Below, in pieces: positions 12,240 through 24,240 of a stretch of DNA of 64,000 bases (positions are counted from its first letter, which is position 1; each line of letters opens with the position of its first letter). Source of the stretch: Sambucus nigra (Eukaryota; Streptophyta; Magnoliopsida; Dipsacales; Adoxaceae); the NCBI GenBank assembly GCA_949130495.1, contig OX422215.1, positions 14,175,302-14,239,301 of the forward strand. The letters run 5' to 3'. Both the position numbers and the translations under genes were made by a program. Under the pieces are notes generated by a model that saw only the letters and a list, made by a program, of their open reading frames with translations, was not told where the DNA came from and did no database searches.

Positions 12240-14549
12240 CATGATCGAGCGCGAGACCATCAGCTGGAAGTTCACCACCTTCTTCACTGGCTAAGACTAT
12301 AGCCTCTTCATCATCCCCTTTCAATTAGTTGACTGTCTCAGTGATATTAGGATAGTGGGTCATCATACTTTTCTCTAATTCATCGTACCCATCCAAGAAG
12401 TAACCAAGGTACTCCTTGGTGAACTCGGTCGAGGACTTATAGGTTTCAGTAGATACTAATCTAGTAGAGGTGAGGGCATCATGAGAAACCTACAACTCCG
12501 CAGCAAGGGAAGCCTTTTCTTACTCAAACTTCTCTCGCTCAGCAGCAAGAGCTTCAATCAAACTCTAAATTTTGGTATCATCAGTGTCAAATTTTTCCTT
12601 AAGGGTGGTATTCTCACTTTTTGCCTTATTCAGCTCCTCAGTCCTTGCCATCAACTGTTCGTCCCTTTCTTTCAGCTCAACAGATATCTTGTCGTGCCTG
12701 GCTTTTAGCATCTTATTTTGCTGGGCTAGCTCATTATAGGACACATGATTCACTAAGGACTTCTCACGCAAAATAGTGCATTCCATTGTTGCATGGAGAA
12801 AAAATAGAGGAAAGTAGTTAAGACACGACGAGCAACACTAAGTTGTAATAAACTATTTAAGAAAGGATCATACCACTGACAATCTGTGATGTGCCAAAGT
12901 CCACAAGCAATCTAGATCAAAACATCTCAGAAACTCAAAATCCTTCACATGATCGTGATAATTAAGCATATTAGTGGCATTTTTGGCATGGTAAAAGATA
13001 AATTCATGGTCGGTCTTAAGGTCTTCATAAGTGACCTTATATTTCGGGTGAAACTTAAATTTAGGAACTTTACTATATCGAAAAGTGTGAACCGGACCAG
13101 AAGCATGACCAGGACTAGAAGTACGAACAGGTCCCCTCATAAACTTATGCAGAGTCTGTCTATCTTCATCTTCCTCCCTGGATCTCTTATCTCCAACTGA
13201 AGGATGCATGGGGGCCTTGCCTTTCGCTCTGGTGGTAGCTTCAGCCTCCTTCTAGTGAGTAGCTTGTTCGACTGTCTTAAAAGTAGCAGCCTATTTGGCG
13301 CCAGTATACTTTTGGTCAACACCAACTCTTTTCTACCTAGACAAAGCCAAGGATTTGTGATCAATTAAATGAGGAGACATTCCCAGTGTCTTTTTTGATG
13401 GATTCTCATCTACACCTGAAAAATAATAAGCATATGCATCAGCATATAGAATTAAGGCATTTGATGATAAAGATCAGGGGGCCAGTATGACTTACCTACT
13501 TCAAAGATTCCTTCCCACCTACAGGCTTCTCAACCACATCAAGATGGGTCTCTTATTCCACAAAACCTTCTAGGGGAACGTCAAACTCTAACGGAGCATG
13601 ACCACCGAGGGGAGCATGTTACCCGACATCTTTAAATTTCTCAATAAAAAATATATCTTCAAACTTCAGAGGCTTCTTCTCACAGTACATCTCCACAAGG
13701 TCAACCAGAGACCTAACAAGCCCGGGGGGTTATCTCACTGAAAGGAGCAAAGGAAAATATCCGAATAATAAGATGACAAAAAAAGGAGTAATCAAATGAA
13801 AGGAAAAATTCTTTACCTATGTTGTTGGTTCCATTCCACTCCGTGGGGACCATAATGATCCATCCTGCTCATGGGACCTAAATTCCCAATTTCCTTTAAT
13901 GTACGCATATTGGCCCTTGCTGCTATGATTGCTAGTTTAAACTGCGGTAACTATCCTATATCGAGACTTTCGGGGAAAAAAATAATACCAGGGGGATTTA
14001 GCGTTATATTTTAAACCATGAATATATCTAAAGATGTACCCCATCAAATCAAAGCCTATTCAAGTTTCCAGAATATCATGGACCTTAGTATAGTCCTATA
14101 GGCATTAGGGTAGTTGGTTAAAAATCACACCATAACCCCTCAGAATAGAACAAATGGTAGGATAAATAGGCAGCCTCAACCCAACTTGGAGAGCCTAAAA
14201 AGGGAGGGAAATCTCCTCAGCGTCCTTCACAGAAAAACACCTCAAAGAGATGTAGGCAGTCTAGTTTGGATGGTTAGGTAAAGGAGAGTTTGTTTCTCAA
14301 TTCATCAAGCTCATCCACACTCATAGTCCACTAATACCATCGAGAATCAGTCTTAGCAAGATTATGGGTATCAGAGGACCCGAAAGGACCCTCTTCCTCC
14401 TCATCCATAGCCTTATCATAGGACCCATCGATAGGGGAAATTGAAGAATGTGGATCAACAATCTCAGTCCTAATATCCTCTGCTCTATGAGTGGTAGCCT
14501 CCTTAAAAAGAGAGTCAAGATCAATAGGATCTAAGGACATGGTATTCAC
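12240..14549 (-). pseudogene. antisense accessory ORF of Tat element A (disrupted)
   Basis: Read on the minus strand it begins near 14549 (MNTMSLDPIDLDSLF, then an acidic DEEEEGP stretch). It passes a region around 14230-13850 with the pattern FRLPIYPTICSIL...NQLP seen in the plant-transposon-like accessory proteins of Tat elements. It then has a basic linker (13209-12868, with KRSREEDEDRQ and a TYEDLKTDHEF segment) and a predicted coiled coil (12786-12250, rich in E, K, L and A; for example LKERDEQLMARTEELNKAK). Several stops break it. Known Tat relatives carry antisense ORFs at this place; their function is unknown and I assign none. Confidence 0.6.
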
Positions 14550-14696
14550 ACAATTACCCTCAATGGGAGGGGGTATATTAGGGATGGTAGCACAAGTGAC
14601 TAAAACAGGGGAATGAATGTAAGAAACCTAATGGTCAATAAAAGAGCCACAACTGAAGGGAGTCCTGGGTGTGTAACGAGGGTGACCAGGATCTTC

Positions 14697-15487
<791 letters not shown>

Positions 15488-17185
15488 TATAGGAGGGTAT
15501 TGAGACGGGAGTCTACGAATAACTGGAAAGGGTGAGGTGTGACCCACTCCAATGGAGGTTGTATGCAAGGTTCTCAAGAACTTCTAGAGCAACTTCTGAT
15601 GAAACCTTCTCCTTTCGATAAAAACGGAACTCAAGATGGAACTCCCTCCCTGCAAGAAGATGAACTTCCACAAAAATAATAGTAATTTTCTTAAGAATAG
15701 CTCTTGAGAATGATGGATGTCAGTGAGGAGTGAAAGAACAAGGAACTTAGTACTAAAGATAGAGCAGGGAGCGAACACTAGGAAGTTTTGGTGTGATTTT
15801 GACAGAGTAGCAGTGCTATTGAGTTTTTCTATTCTATCTCTCTTAACCTTGCCTAGGGGTCCTATTTATAATTGGGCACTAGGGATGAGTTAACACTTTT
15901 GGTGCCAAAAACTTAAAGGGTTGGTGAGGGACAAGGTCTGTAGTGTACCATTTGTCCCTACCTGTGTGCAGCAGCCAGTCCCCTCAGATAGGTTCCACCT
16001 GGTGCAAACCAAATTCAAAAATAAAATATGTCTCATAATGGAGACAAAATATATGATTTGGTAAATATCTTTTGAAACGGTAACTTTTGGTACCAACTTT
16101 GTAAACTTGAGAGAGGATCATATTTATAAATAGTTCATTTCTTGTGAGTAGCCAACTCTTTGGCTGCTCACTTCATTTGTGACTAAGTGTGAGGTGTGCG
16201 TAGTCTTGAGTGATTTATGGGTCTTCCTACTAGTATTCTCCCAATCCTATAGTGCTAAGTGGTTGAGCTTGTTCAACAGACCTTGTTCCTCAGCCGCCAA
16301 GCCAAAACTCCCAAGAGATCCCAAGTGACCTTATTGAGCCCTGCCCGCTCAACTAGGTTACATGTACAAGAAAAAAAGTGTATTGATCTTGTTATTTTAA
16401 AGGATAACTTTTCATGGCGAGGGGTTGCTCATGGAAGACACTCCCTCATCCTAGTTTATTTTCTGGAAGCTGGGGGAGGTCCTCGAGGGTTTTTCCTCAA
16501 TATGAATTTTTGTCGCCACTTATATGAGGTTCCTTCTCAATATGAGTTTTCGCCGAGACCTGGGTGAGGTTCCTTCTCAATATGAGTTTCTGCCACCACC
16601 TAGGTGAGTTTCCTTCTCAATATGAGTTTCTGTCACCACCTAGGCGAGGCTCCCTCTCAATATAAGTTTTTACCGCCACCTAGGTGAGGTTCCCTCTCGA
16701 TTTGAGTTTATTCCACCACCTAGGTGTGGTTCCTTCTCAATATGAGTTTCTGCTTCCCCCTAGGTGAGGTTCCCTCTCGATTTGAGTTTTCATAGCCACC
16801 TAGGTGAGGTTCGTTCTCAATATGAGTTTCTGCCGAGACCTTTGGGGTTCCTTCTCAATATGAGTTTCTATCGGGACCCCGGGTGGGGTTCCTTCTCCAT
16901 ATGAGATTATGTCGGTACCCTGGTTGGGTTCCTTCTCAATATGAATTTCTAGTAGGACCCTGGGGGGGATCCTTCTCAATATGAGAACTGCCGGGACCCT
17001 GGGTGGGGTTCGTTCTCATATGAGTTTCTGTCGGGACCCTGGGTGGGGTTTCTTCTCAATATGAGTTTCTGTTGTTGAGGGACATTGGGGATTCATCAAC
17101 CTTATATTTCCTGAAGACTACGGAGGGGGTATTTGAGGGACACCACCCCAAAATATAGTGGTTAAGCTTGAAACACCCTTCTATA
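15488..17185 (-). repeat. 3' LTR of element L
   Basis: 1698 bp. Shares with the other LTR a colinear block starting ACCCACTCCAATGGA, running through TTCTGATGAAACCTTCTCCTTT and on to the 40-bp array. The promoter-like stretch CTATTTATAATTGGGCACTAGGG (near 15861-15885) matches CTATTTATACTTGGGCACTAGGG in the other LTR. The sense-strand start is mutated from TG to TA. Confidence 0.8.
16480..17080 (-). repeat. ~40-bp minisatellite inside the LTR of element L
   Basis: About 15 units of ~40 bp around GGTTCCTTCTCAATATGAGTTT. Units on the left carry CCACCTAGGTGA, those on the right GGGACCCTGGGTGGG, so two subtypes are arranged in blocks. The same two blocks recur in the other LTR (35226-35805). Confidence 0.9.
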
Positions 17186-17200
17186 TTATCCCCTCGTGCA
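17186..17200 (-). other. polypurine tract of element L
   Basis: On the minus strand TGCACGAGGGGATAA lies directly before the 3' LTR start. A G-rich purine run at this place primes plus-strand DNA synthesis in LTR elements. A near copy (ACGAGGGGACTAATGTAGA) lies at about 17940-17960. Confidence 0.55.
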
Positions 17201-17384
17201 AAGTCTTTTATGTTGGGAAGACCAAAAGGCTTTGTATGCCATAAATTCGATTTTCAATTTTGGGGGACCCTAGGGTTCCTTCATCATTCCCCCTAGGGTC
17301 ATTAAATGCTCTGTCACTTTATCCCAGGTTTTGTAGATGAGGCCACTTATAGTGGACCTCCTTATCTGGGTATCAACTTAGGCA

Positions 17385-17800
17385 GAGGTGTTGCTCACGA
17401 TGAGCCCCTCGTCCTTATCCTTTTTCTGTGGCCTTTTATCTTATTTATAGGGGTTACTCATAGTGAGCCCCTCATCCTTGGCCTTCTTATGTGGACTTCT
17501 ATCCTATTTAGAGGGGTTTCTCATAGTGAGCCCCTCGTCCTTAGCCTTTTTCTGTGGCCTTCCATCTTGAATAGAGGGGTTGCTCGTGGTGATCCTGTCA
17601 TCCTTGGCCTCTTCCTGTGGCCTTCTATCTTGGGTAGATGGGTTGCTCAAAGTGAGCCCCTCATCCTTGGCCTTTGTGTGTGGCCTTCTATCTTGAGTAG
17701 ATGGGTTTCTCATGGTGAGCCCCTCGTCCTTGGCCTTTTTCCGTGGCCTTCTATCTTGGGTATAGGGGTTACTTACTGTGAGCCCCCTCGCCCAGGTTTT
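17385..17800 (-). repeat. 63-bp minisatellite, 21-codon unit, in element L
   Basis: About six to seven units of 63 bp, each with GTGAGCCCCTC.TCCTTGGCC and TGGCCTTCTATCTTG. Because 63 is a multiple of three, open frames run across it on both strands: 17306-17911 (+) and 17504-17812 (-). The minus-strand (element sense) unit is basic, reading like DRRPRKKAKDEGLTMRNPSTQ with variations. Whether it was ever translated is unknown. Confidence 0.85.
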
Positions 17801-18054
17801 ACACCTCGTCATAGGCCACTCAAGATGGACCCCCTTATTCTAAAAGTTATCTTTCTAACTTGGGCAGTAAGAGCCCCTCTAGGTGGGCTCACTCACCCTT
17901 GGCTATTCTAGAATAATAGTCGGACACCCCTCTACATTAGTCCCCTCGTATAAAAATCTCAATTTTTGGTAGACCAAAGGGTTTTGTACAAAACAATCAC
18001 TTCATCTTGGAATGTGAACGTTTCATGCCTTTACATCATTATACTGTCCGATTT

Positions 18055-18780
18055 GGAGTAACTGAGGGGTCCCTAGTGGTGGAATTCCTCATCCTTAGTC
18101 ATTCTCTTTCCTGCATCGATTTTTTTGGAAGAGGAGACACTTGAGGTGAGTCCCCTTATCCTAACTCATTTTACCTTGTTTCTAGTTTATGCAGTGAGGG
18201 GGAGCCTTTGGGGTAGACCTTCTCGTTTCTATGTCTGTCTTTGGAAGATGAGTCATTTATTTTCTTCTCTCTTGCCTTGGGTTTTCCTCTTTGTATTTTC
18301 CCTTTGGCAAAGGAGGTCACTCGAAGTGAACTCCCTCATCATAAACTTTTCATGCCTTTGATTGTAACTGAGGGGCCACTAGTGGTGGGCCCCCTCACCA
18401 CCAATTGTTTTGTAATATTACTCTTTCTCAAGGTGCTACTCGTGGTGGACTCCCTCGGCATAAACAATTACTTGTTGTAATCTTGACTGAGGGTCCATTT
18501 ATGGTGGACTCCTTCATCCTCAAAATGTTACTTGCGTTGGTATTAGCAAAGGGTCCACTCTAAGTGGATCCTCTCGCAATAAGTTATTTCCTGTAGTGAT
18601 GTTGGCAGAGGGTAGCACTCGTGGTGGACCCCTTGCTCTGAGTTATTTTTTGTAGCATCACGTTCGGGAATATGGGACACTCAATGTGGATCCCCTCGCC
18701 CTAGGCTATGTTTTCTAAAACATGCAATCTTGGGGTGGTGGAGCCACTCTAAGTGGATCCACACGCTCCAGGCTATTTCA
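18055..18780. repeat. degenerate ~60-bp repeats in element L
   Basis: About ten imperfect units with a core such as ACT.GTGGTGG.CCCCCTC, at about 18070, 18370, 18431, 18490, 18550, 18610, 18670 and 18735. They look like older relatives of the 63-bp array, sharing the GTG..CCCCTC.. core. The stretch 17800-18055 between them holds a copy of the purine-tract flank (17926-17990). Confidence 0.6.
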
Positions 18781-18784
18781 ATCT

Positions 18785-19140
18785 TTTTTCACTGGCCTGA
18801 GGAATTCTGAATATTAGCCCCCTGTGCAGAAGTGTCTTATAATGTCGAGAGACTTGTGCATGAAATATCATAATCAATATTTCACTCTTTTTTCACTGGC
18901 TTCAGGACTTCTCAATATTAGCCCTCTCGTGCAGAAGTGCCTTGTAATGTCGAGAGACTTGTGCATGAAATATCATAATCAAGATTTCACTTTTTGTTCA
19001 CTGGCTTGAGGACTTCTCAATATTATCCCCCTCATGCACAAGTGTCTTGTAATGTCGAGAGACTTGTGCACGAAATATCATAATCAATATTTCAGTCTTT
19101 GTTCACTGGCTTGAGGACTTCTCAGCATTAGCCCCCTCTT
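18785..19140. repeat. 105-bp tandem repeat in element L, about 3.3 units
   Basis: Each unit holds CGTGCAGAAGTGTCTTGTAA, then GTCGAGAGACTTGTGCATGA, AATATCATAATCAATATTTCA and TTCACTGGCTTGAGGACTTC. Units are nearly identical, so this array is younger than its neighbours. The unit resembles the sequence next to the purine tract at 17186-17260. Confidence 0.9.
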
Positions 19141-19144
19141 GAGC

Positions 19145-19790
19145 AGAATACAGGTTAATAGTATGAGCGCTCCAATGCCCCAGGTAATAAGTTATCGTAC
19201 CTTTTATTTATACTTGACAGTTGCTCAATATTACGAGCGCTCATATTCCCTTGGAGCTTGAGGTACTAAAATTTCATACCTTGTATTTATACTTGGCACT
19301 TGCTCAAGACTGTGAGTGCTCCGGTGCCCTTGGATTCTTAGGTATTAAATTCTCGTACCTTATATTTATACTTGGCATTTGCTCAAGACTGTGAGCGCTC
19401 CTATGCCCTTGTAGCCCTAGGTACTAAAGTGTCGTACCTTTTATTTATACTTAGCAGTTTCTCAACACTATGAGCGCTCCGGTGCCCTTAGAGCCTTAGG
19501 CACTAAAATGTCGTACCTTATATTTATACTTGACATTTGCTCAGGATTGTGAGCGCTCCCATGCCTTTGGAGCCCTAGGTACTAAACTGCCGTACCTTTT
19601 ATTTATACTTGGCAATTTTTCAATAATGTGAGCGCTCCGGTTCCCTTGGAGCCTTAGGTACTAAATCGTCGTACCTTATATTTATACTTGGCATTTGCTC
19701 AAGACCGTGAGCGCTCCTATGACCTTGGAGCTTGAGGTAATAAATTGCTGTACCTTTTATTTATACTTTCACTTTCCCAATACTCTGAGT
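19145..19790. repeat. 79-bp tandem repeat in element L, first array, about 8 units
   Basis: Unit core is TGAGCGCTCC..TGCCCTTGGAG followed by CTTAGGTACTAAA, CGTACCTTATATTTATACTT and GGCA.TTGCTCAA. The spacing between successive GAGCGCTC cores is mostly 79 bp; the first unit is shorter. A second array of the same unit lies at 21245-21660. Confidence 0.9.
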
Positions 19791-19829
19791 TGATCTATTT
19801 TTTTTGAGAACTTCAAGATTGAAATTCCC

Positions 19830-20690
19830 CATGGTATGTGGGGTACTTGTCTATGATCTGAGAAAGTTATCATTTTAGAGTTGCCCTCTCTAACTGGCGA
19901 TGAGAAAGTTAGAATTTGGAAGCTACCCCTCTAGATGTGGGGTACTTGCATATAGCCGAGCATGTTAAGATTTTGGAGCTACCCCTCTAACTGAGAGGTA
20001 CTTGCATATGAGTTGAGCAAGTTATTATTTCTTAAGCTTCCCTTCTAACTGCAGGGTACTTGCATATAATTGAGCAAGTTATAGTCTAGAATATGCCCCT
20101 CTAGCTGTGGGGTACTTACATATAACTGAGGAAGTTAAAATTTGGAAGTTTTCCCTTTAGCTGTGGGGTATATGCATATAACTAAGCAAGTTAAAATTTT
20201 GAATCTACCCCTCTAACTGCAGGGTACTTGCATATAATTGACCAAGTTAAAATATAGAAGCTTCCCCTCTAACTGCGGGTACTTGCATATAAATGAGCAA
20301 GTTAAAAATTTAAAGCTACCCCTCTAATTGCGGGGTACTTGCATATAACTGAGCAAGTCATATTTCCGAAGCTGCCCCTCTAACTGCGGGGTACTTACAT
20401 ATATCTGAGCAAGTTAAGATTTGGAAGCTACCCCTCTAACTGTGGGGTACTTGCATATAACTGAGCAAGTTGAAATTTGAAAGCTGCCCCTATAGCTGTG
20501 GGGTACTTGAATATAACTGAGCAAGTTAAAATTTTAAAGCTACCCCTCTAACTGCGGGGTACTTGCATATGAGCTAAGCAAGTTATAATTTTTTAGCGCA
20601 GCCCTGTGTGACTGTGGGGTACTTTTTAGCACAACCCCGTGTGACTTTCTTTTTTTTAGAGTAACCCCATGTGACCGTGGGGTATTTTGT
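19830..20690. repeat. ~56-bp tandem repeat in element L, about 14 units
   Basis: Unit is roughly GCATATAACTGAGCAAGTT, then AAAATTTGGAAGCT and ACCCCTCTAACTGCGGGGTACTT. CCCTCTAACTGCGGGG contains a short self-complementary part (CCC...GGG). The last units (20580-20690) shorten to a CAACCCCGTGTGACTGTGGGGTA form. Confidence 0.9.
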
Positions 20691-21244
20691 TATGCACATT
20701 CATTTCGTAGGGAGTAACTAGGAGATGAGGTTAGACCTTCTCCTTCCCACAAACTTTGAATAAAATTTCACATATATCATAAGTAGAGAAATAACTATTT
20801 CTTTATACTAAAAATTTACCTTGGTCTGCAGGGTCCTTGTTCCAAAATTTTCTCAGGAACCTTTTTGTCTTAGAAAAATAACAAGTTTAAAGAGAGGGGG
20901 GGGGGGGGGGGTGTGGACCCGCTTCTCCTTATGTTTTGAAAACTGGTCAAGTAAATTTTTTCTTGAGAACAGAGGTTAGGACTCGTTCTCTAGGCTATGA
21001 CGTTATATGCAATAAAAAAATGTAATGGATTTTTTTTTATTATTACTAGGAGGATAACCCCCTGCTGGTCTGGTCTTTACTAAAAAAATTATTTGTTATG
21101 CCTGTAAGGACTTTGCTTAGTATACTTTCCCCTTGGGATGGGTATTCCTCCAAGTATAATGAGGGAAGACCTTTATGTCATGGATCCTATTCTAATGTAG
21201 TAGAGGTTATACTATTTTGTTAAGAAAGGGGAAACATTAGTTGG
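20691..21244. other. non-repetitive spacer in element L with a 16-G run
   Basis: Noncoding on both strands as far as I can see. A run of 16 G lies at 20896-20911. A T-rich part (21020-21045) precedes the second 79-bp array. No recognisable gene. Confidence 0.6.
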
Positions 21245-21660
21245 GTGTACTTTTTGTTTATCCTTGGCACTTGCTCAATACTTTGAGCGCTCCAATGCCT
21301 CGGAGACTGAGGTACTAAACTGACATACCTTATATATATGTACTTGGCACTTACCCGAGACTGTGAGTGCTCCTGTGCCCTTGGAGCCTTAGGTACTAAA
21401 GTGTCATACCTTATATTTATACTTGTCACTTGTTCAATACTGTGAGCGCTCTGGTTCCCTTGGAACATTAGGTACTAAATTTTAGTACCTTATATTTATA
21501 CTTGGCACTTGCTCAATACTGTGAGCGCTCCAGTGCCCTTGGAGCCTTAGGTATTAAACTATCGTACCTTATATTTATACTTGGCACTTGCTCAATACTG
21601 TGAGCGCTCCAGTGCCCTTGGATCCTTAGGTACTAAACTGTCGTACCTTTTTATATATTT
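21245..21660. repeat. 79-bp tandem repeat in element L, second array, about 5 units
   Basis: Same unit as 19145-19790 (TGTGAGCGCTCCAGTGCCCT, CTTAGGTACTAAACT, CGTACCTTATATTTATACTT). Units here are closer to one another than those of the first array. The two arrays are separated by the 56-bp array and the spacer. Confidence 0.9.
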
Positions 21661-22249
21661 TATATTTTTGCAAATAATTTTTTTGTTCTCACACATGTTT
21701 TCCTATTTTATTAGGTGGAGAAATAATAATAAGTAAAAATGCACTAGGAGGCACTATGGCCTATACAGGATAACTTGACATTTTATAAGTATTAAACTTT
21801 ACTAAGAAGGTACAGTTGATACCTCATACTTTATGCTGCTATTGGAGTCGAGTTTACTCTCCACGACATTGTCAGTGGCTTCATCATCGTCCTATGCTTC
21901 TTCAGATGTTGATGCCACCGTCATTCCTATCATGATAGGATCTTTGCCTATCTCTATTTCTATATCCATGGTGGTGGCTACCAGTACCACTATCATAACC
22001 AACACCCAAGACCATTTTGTCACCTCTGCTCCCTTTGATTATTTTTCATCCACCGGCGTTACCACATGTTCCTCGTCACTGGGATCTTTTCCTTCTAACG
22101 GGTTGATTTTTAGATCTACAGAAATGAATATGTTTATTGGTGGTGAGTCAGCTCTTGGGACAACCGCTTGTATGGGTCTCATGTCGTTGTCTAACATGAA
22201 GGGGGTCCTAGTTATTGAGGACTATTCCTTGATTCCAAATACCTCATCT
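21661..22249. other. spacer in element L, no recognisable gene
   Basis: A plus-strand open frame (21833-22348, 171 codons, serine- and threonine-rich) runs here, but it lies antisense to the element and matches no family I know. Composition resembles the repeat region that follows. I do not call it a gene. Confidence 0.4.
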
Positions 22250-23660
22250 ACAATTGGTTCGTTTGAGGGTCCCTCACGAGGTCTATTACCCATTGGGTGT
22301 TCCTCACAACCTTATGACATTAGCAAGGGTTCCGTGTGTCTGAATTAAATATATGGAGTTCACGCTACTGGGGCCCCTCGCGAGTGTTTATGTCAACGGG
22401 TGGTTCCTCGCAAGCGTTACTGCTAACAGAGGGTTCCTCATATGCGAGGCCTATTGGTTCTCATTTCTAGGGTTCCTCGACTGATTTTTCTATATCTTTG
22501 GGTTTTGTACCCGCCCCCTCAACATCTAGGGGTTCCTCACCCACAACTCTACTGACGAAGACCTTGGGTTCCTCGTGTGGTCATCTTATACCCAAGGGTT
22601 TGGAACTTAGGCGTTGCTCGCCGGATGGAATTTCAAATAGGGGGTTTACCAATAAGGGTGTGAGTTCGATGGGTTCCTCGCCGATGGCTAATACTTCCAG
22701 GGGTTCCTTGCCGACTGTGGGTACTATGAGGAGTGCACTGATGACCAAGGGTCCCTCGCGACCCACCCTATTGATGGGTTCCTCGCCAACTATAAATTCC
22801 TCACCCATTTTTCTATTTTAATTAGAGAGGGTTCCTCGCTATCTTCTTTCGATATGGGCGGCGGTTCCTCGCCATCTCGTCTAACTAACTAGTATTCCTC
22901 GCGACCCATATGATCTTCTCATGCTGTCGAAGAGAATTATTTTAACCTAGGTTCCTCGCTCACCATTCAAGGAATAGGCATGGTTTACTTTGGAGGTTTG
23001 GGGTATGTGGGTTCCTCGTCAGAAATTATGTTACCCCCTTGTTTTCCCACGAGTTCCTCACCGGAGATATCCATATCCAATAAGTTGGGATTTTTGAATG
23101 AGGGTTCCTCGCTTGTTAGTTTTCATTTCGAGGGTTCCTCGACTGATTGTTCTGTGTATTGGGTTCCATATCTGCCCCTGCGATATACGTGGATTCTTCG
23201 CCCAGTGCCCTACCGATGACGACTTTGGGTTCCTTGTGTGCCAATATCGTATCCAATGGTTTTGAACATAGGGGTTCCTCGCCGAATGATATTTCATATA
23301 GGGGGTCCACTACCACAGGTTCCTCGTTGATGATGAGTATTGACAGCGTTCCTCACCGGCTGTGGTTTTTATGATGGGTTTGCTGATTGCCGACGATCCC
23401 TCGCGACCCAACCTGTTATTGAGTTCGTCGCCAACTATAGGTTCTTCTACCATTTTTCTGTCGAGGGCTTGAAGTTTATGGGTTCTTTACCACAAATAAC
23501 TTTTTATGAGGGGTCTTCGTGCGCCACTTTCTCATTTCACCTTGAGTTGGGTTCCTCTCACGAGGTGTCTACTGTCATAAGAGGTTCATTGAATACTGAG
23601 GGTTCCTCATGCGTTATGGGTTCCCCATTTGGGCCTTCTGCGACTGTGGGTTCCTTATTG
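22250..23660 (-). repeat. irregular GGTTCCTCGC-core repeat region of element L
   Basis: GGTTCCTCGC or close variants occur about 30 times with variable spacing (often 30-60 bp). On the minus strand, the element's sense strand, the core reads as a G-E-E-P tetrapeptide in one frame (for example the 75-codon stretch 22808-22581). It may be the decayed repeat part of a gag-proximal ORF; there are many stops and frame changes. Confidence 0.65.
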
Positions 23661-24206
23661 GAACCAATGGCCATTGGCAGTTCTTCCACCAACTCATCTT
23701 CTTCTCAATCTTGGGAAGACTATATGCGCACTCGTGGGTAAGGATCCTGCAAATCCTCATATTGATGAGGACCCTCCCTCTGAGAAGAGGAGAGAAACTT
23801 TTTGACCTCCTCCATAGTAATAACTTTATAGGGTGATTACTCAAAACTCATGCCCTTAGCTGCTGGTGAACTTGACGGTGCCATTACTTGCTCCGACACC
23901 ACTTTCCATGACGGAGCTACTTTCGCCGGAACTATTGTAGGAGTGTTGGTGTTACACAACCTTGACCCAAATTTTATAGGTCTACATTGTGTTTCTTTAA
24001 GGAGTCAAAGAAACATGCTCATAAGACTCATACCTGTCATCGAAGCTGCTGCCGGTGAGATGGTCTACCCTGCCTGAGGAACAGATGTCTTTGCTCCAAT
24101 CACCACCACATCTTCTTGAGTGGTCTGGTCATTATGAGTTCCATTCCCAGGTGGAATGCCATCAAAAGCTAGCTTCTTAGAAATATTCAAACCTTATTTG
24201 TCCATG
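23661..24206 (-). pseudogene. gag-proximal ORF remnant of element L
   Basis: On the minus strand an ATG at 24206-24204 lies 15 bases after the primer site, the expected place for a gag start. The frame has a stop at codon 4, then reads GLNISKKLAFDGIPPGNG, a threonine/valine segment and SPAAASMTGMSLM before another stop. Later it shows an ITMEEVKKFL stretch near 23795. It does not show a clear gag core or zinc knuckle. The plus-strand frame 23850-24077 is a shadow. Identity as gag is inferred from position only. Confidence 0.4.
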
Positions 24207-24220
24207 AAAATGAAAATACC

Positions 24221-24238
24221 TCCCCAATAGCGTCGCCA
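24221..24238 (-). other. primer binding site of element L
   Basis: Minus strand TGGCGACGCTATTGGGGA, three bases after the LTR end. It resembles the TGGCGACTC..CTGGGGA sites of Ogre/Tat elements, which are thought to pair with tRNA-Arg. Compare the site at 59969-59986. Confidence 0.65.
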
Positions 24239-24240
24239 AA

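Noticed and set aside
17306..17911. 201-codon hydrophobic frame (plus strand) as a membrane protein
   Set aside because: It is the 63-bp minisatellite read on the antisense strand; hydrophobicity follows from the repeat.
19830..20690. Regular repeats that could suggest a CRISPR array
   Set aside because: Units are contiguous and degenerate with no unique spacers, no cas genes, and the context is a plant retroelement.
21833..22348. 171-codon Ser/Thr-rich plus-strand frame
   Set aside because: Antisense to element L, no known family, next to repeats with similar composition; probably chance.
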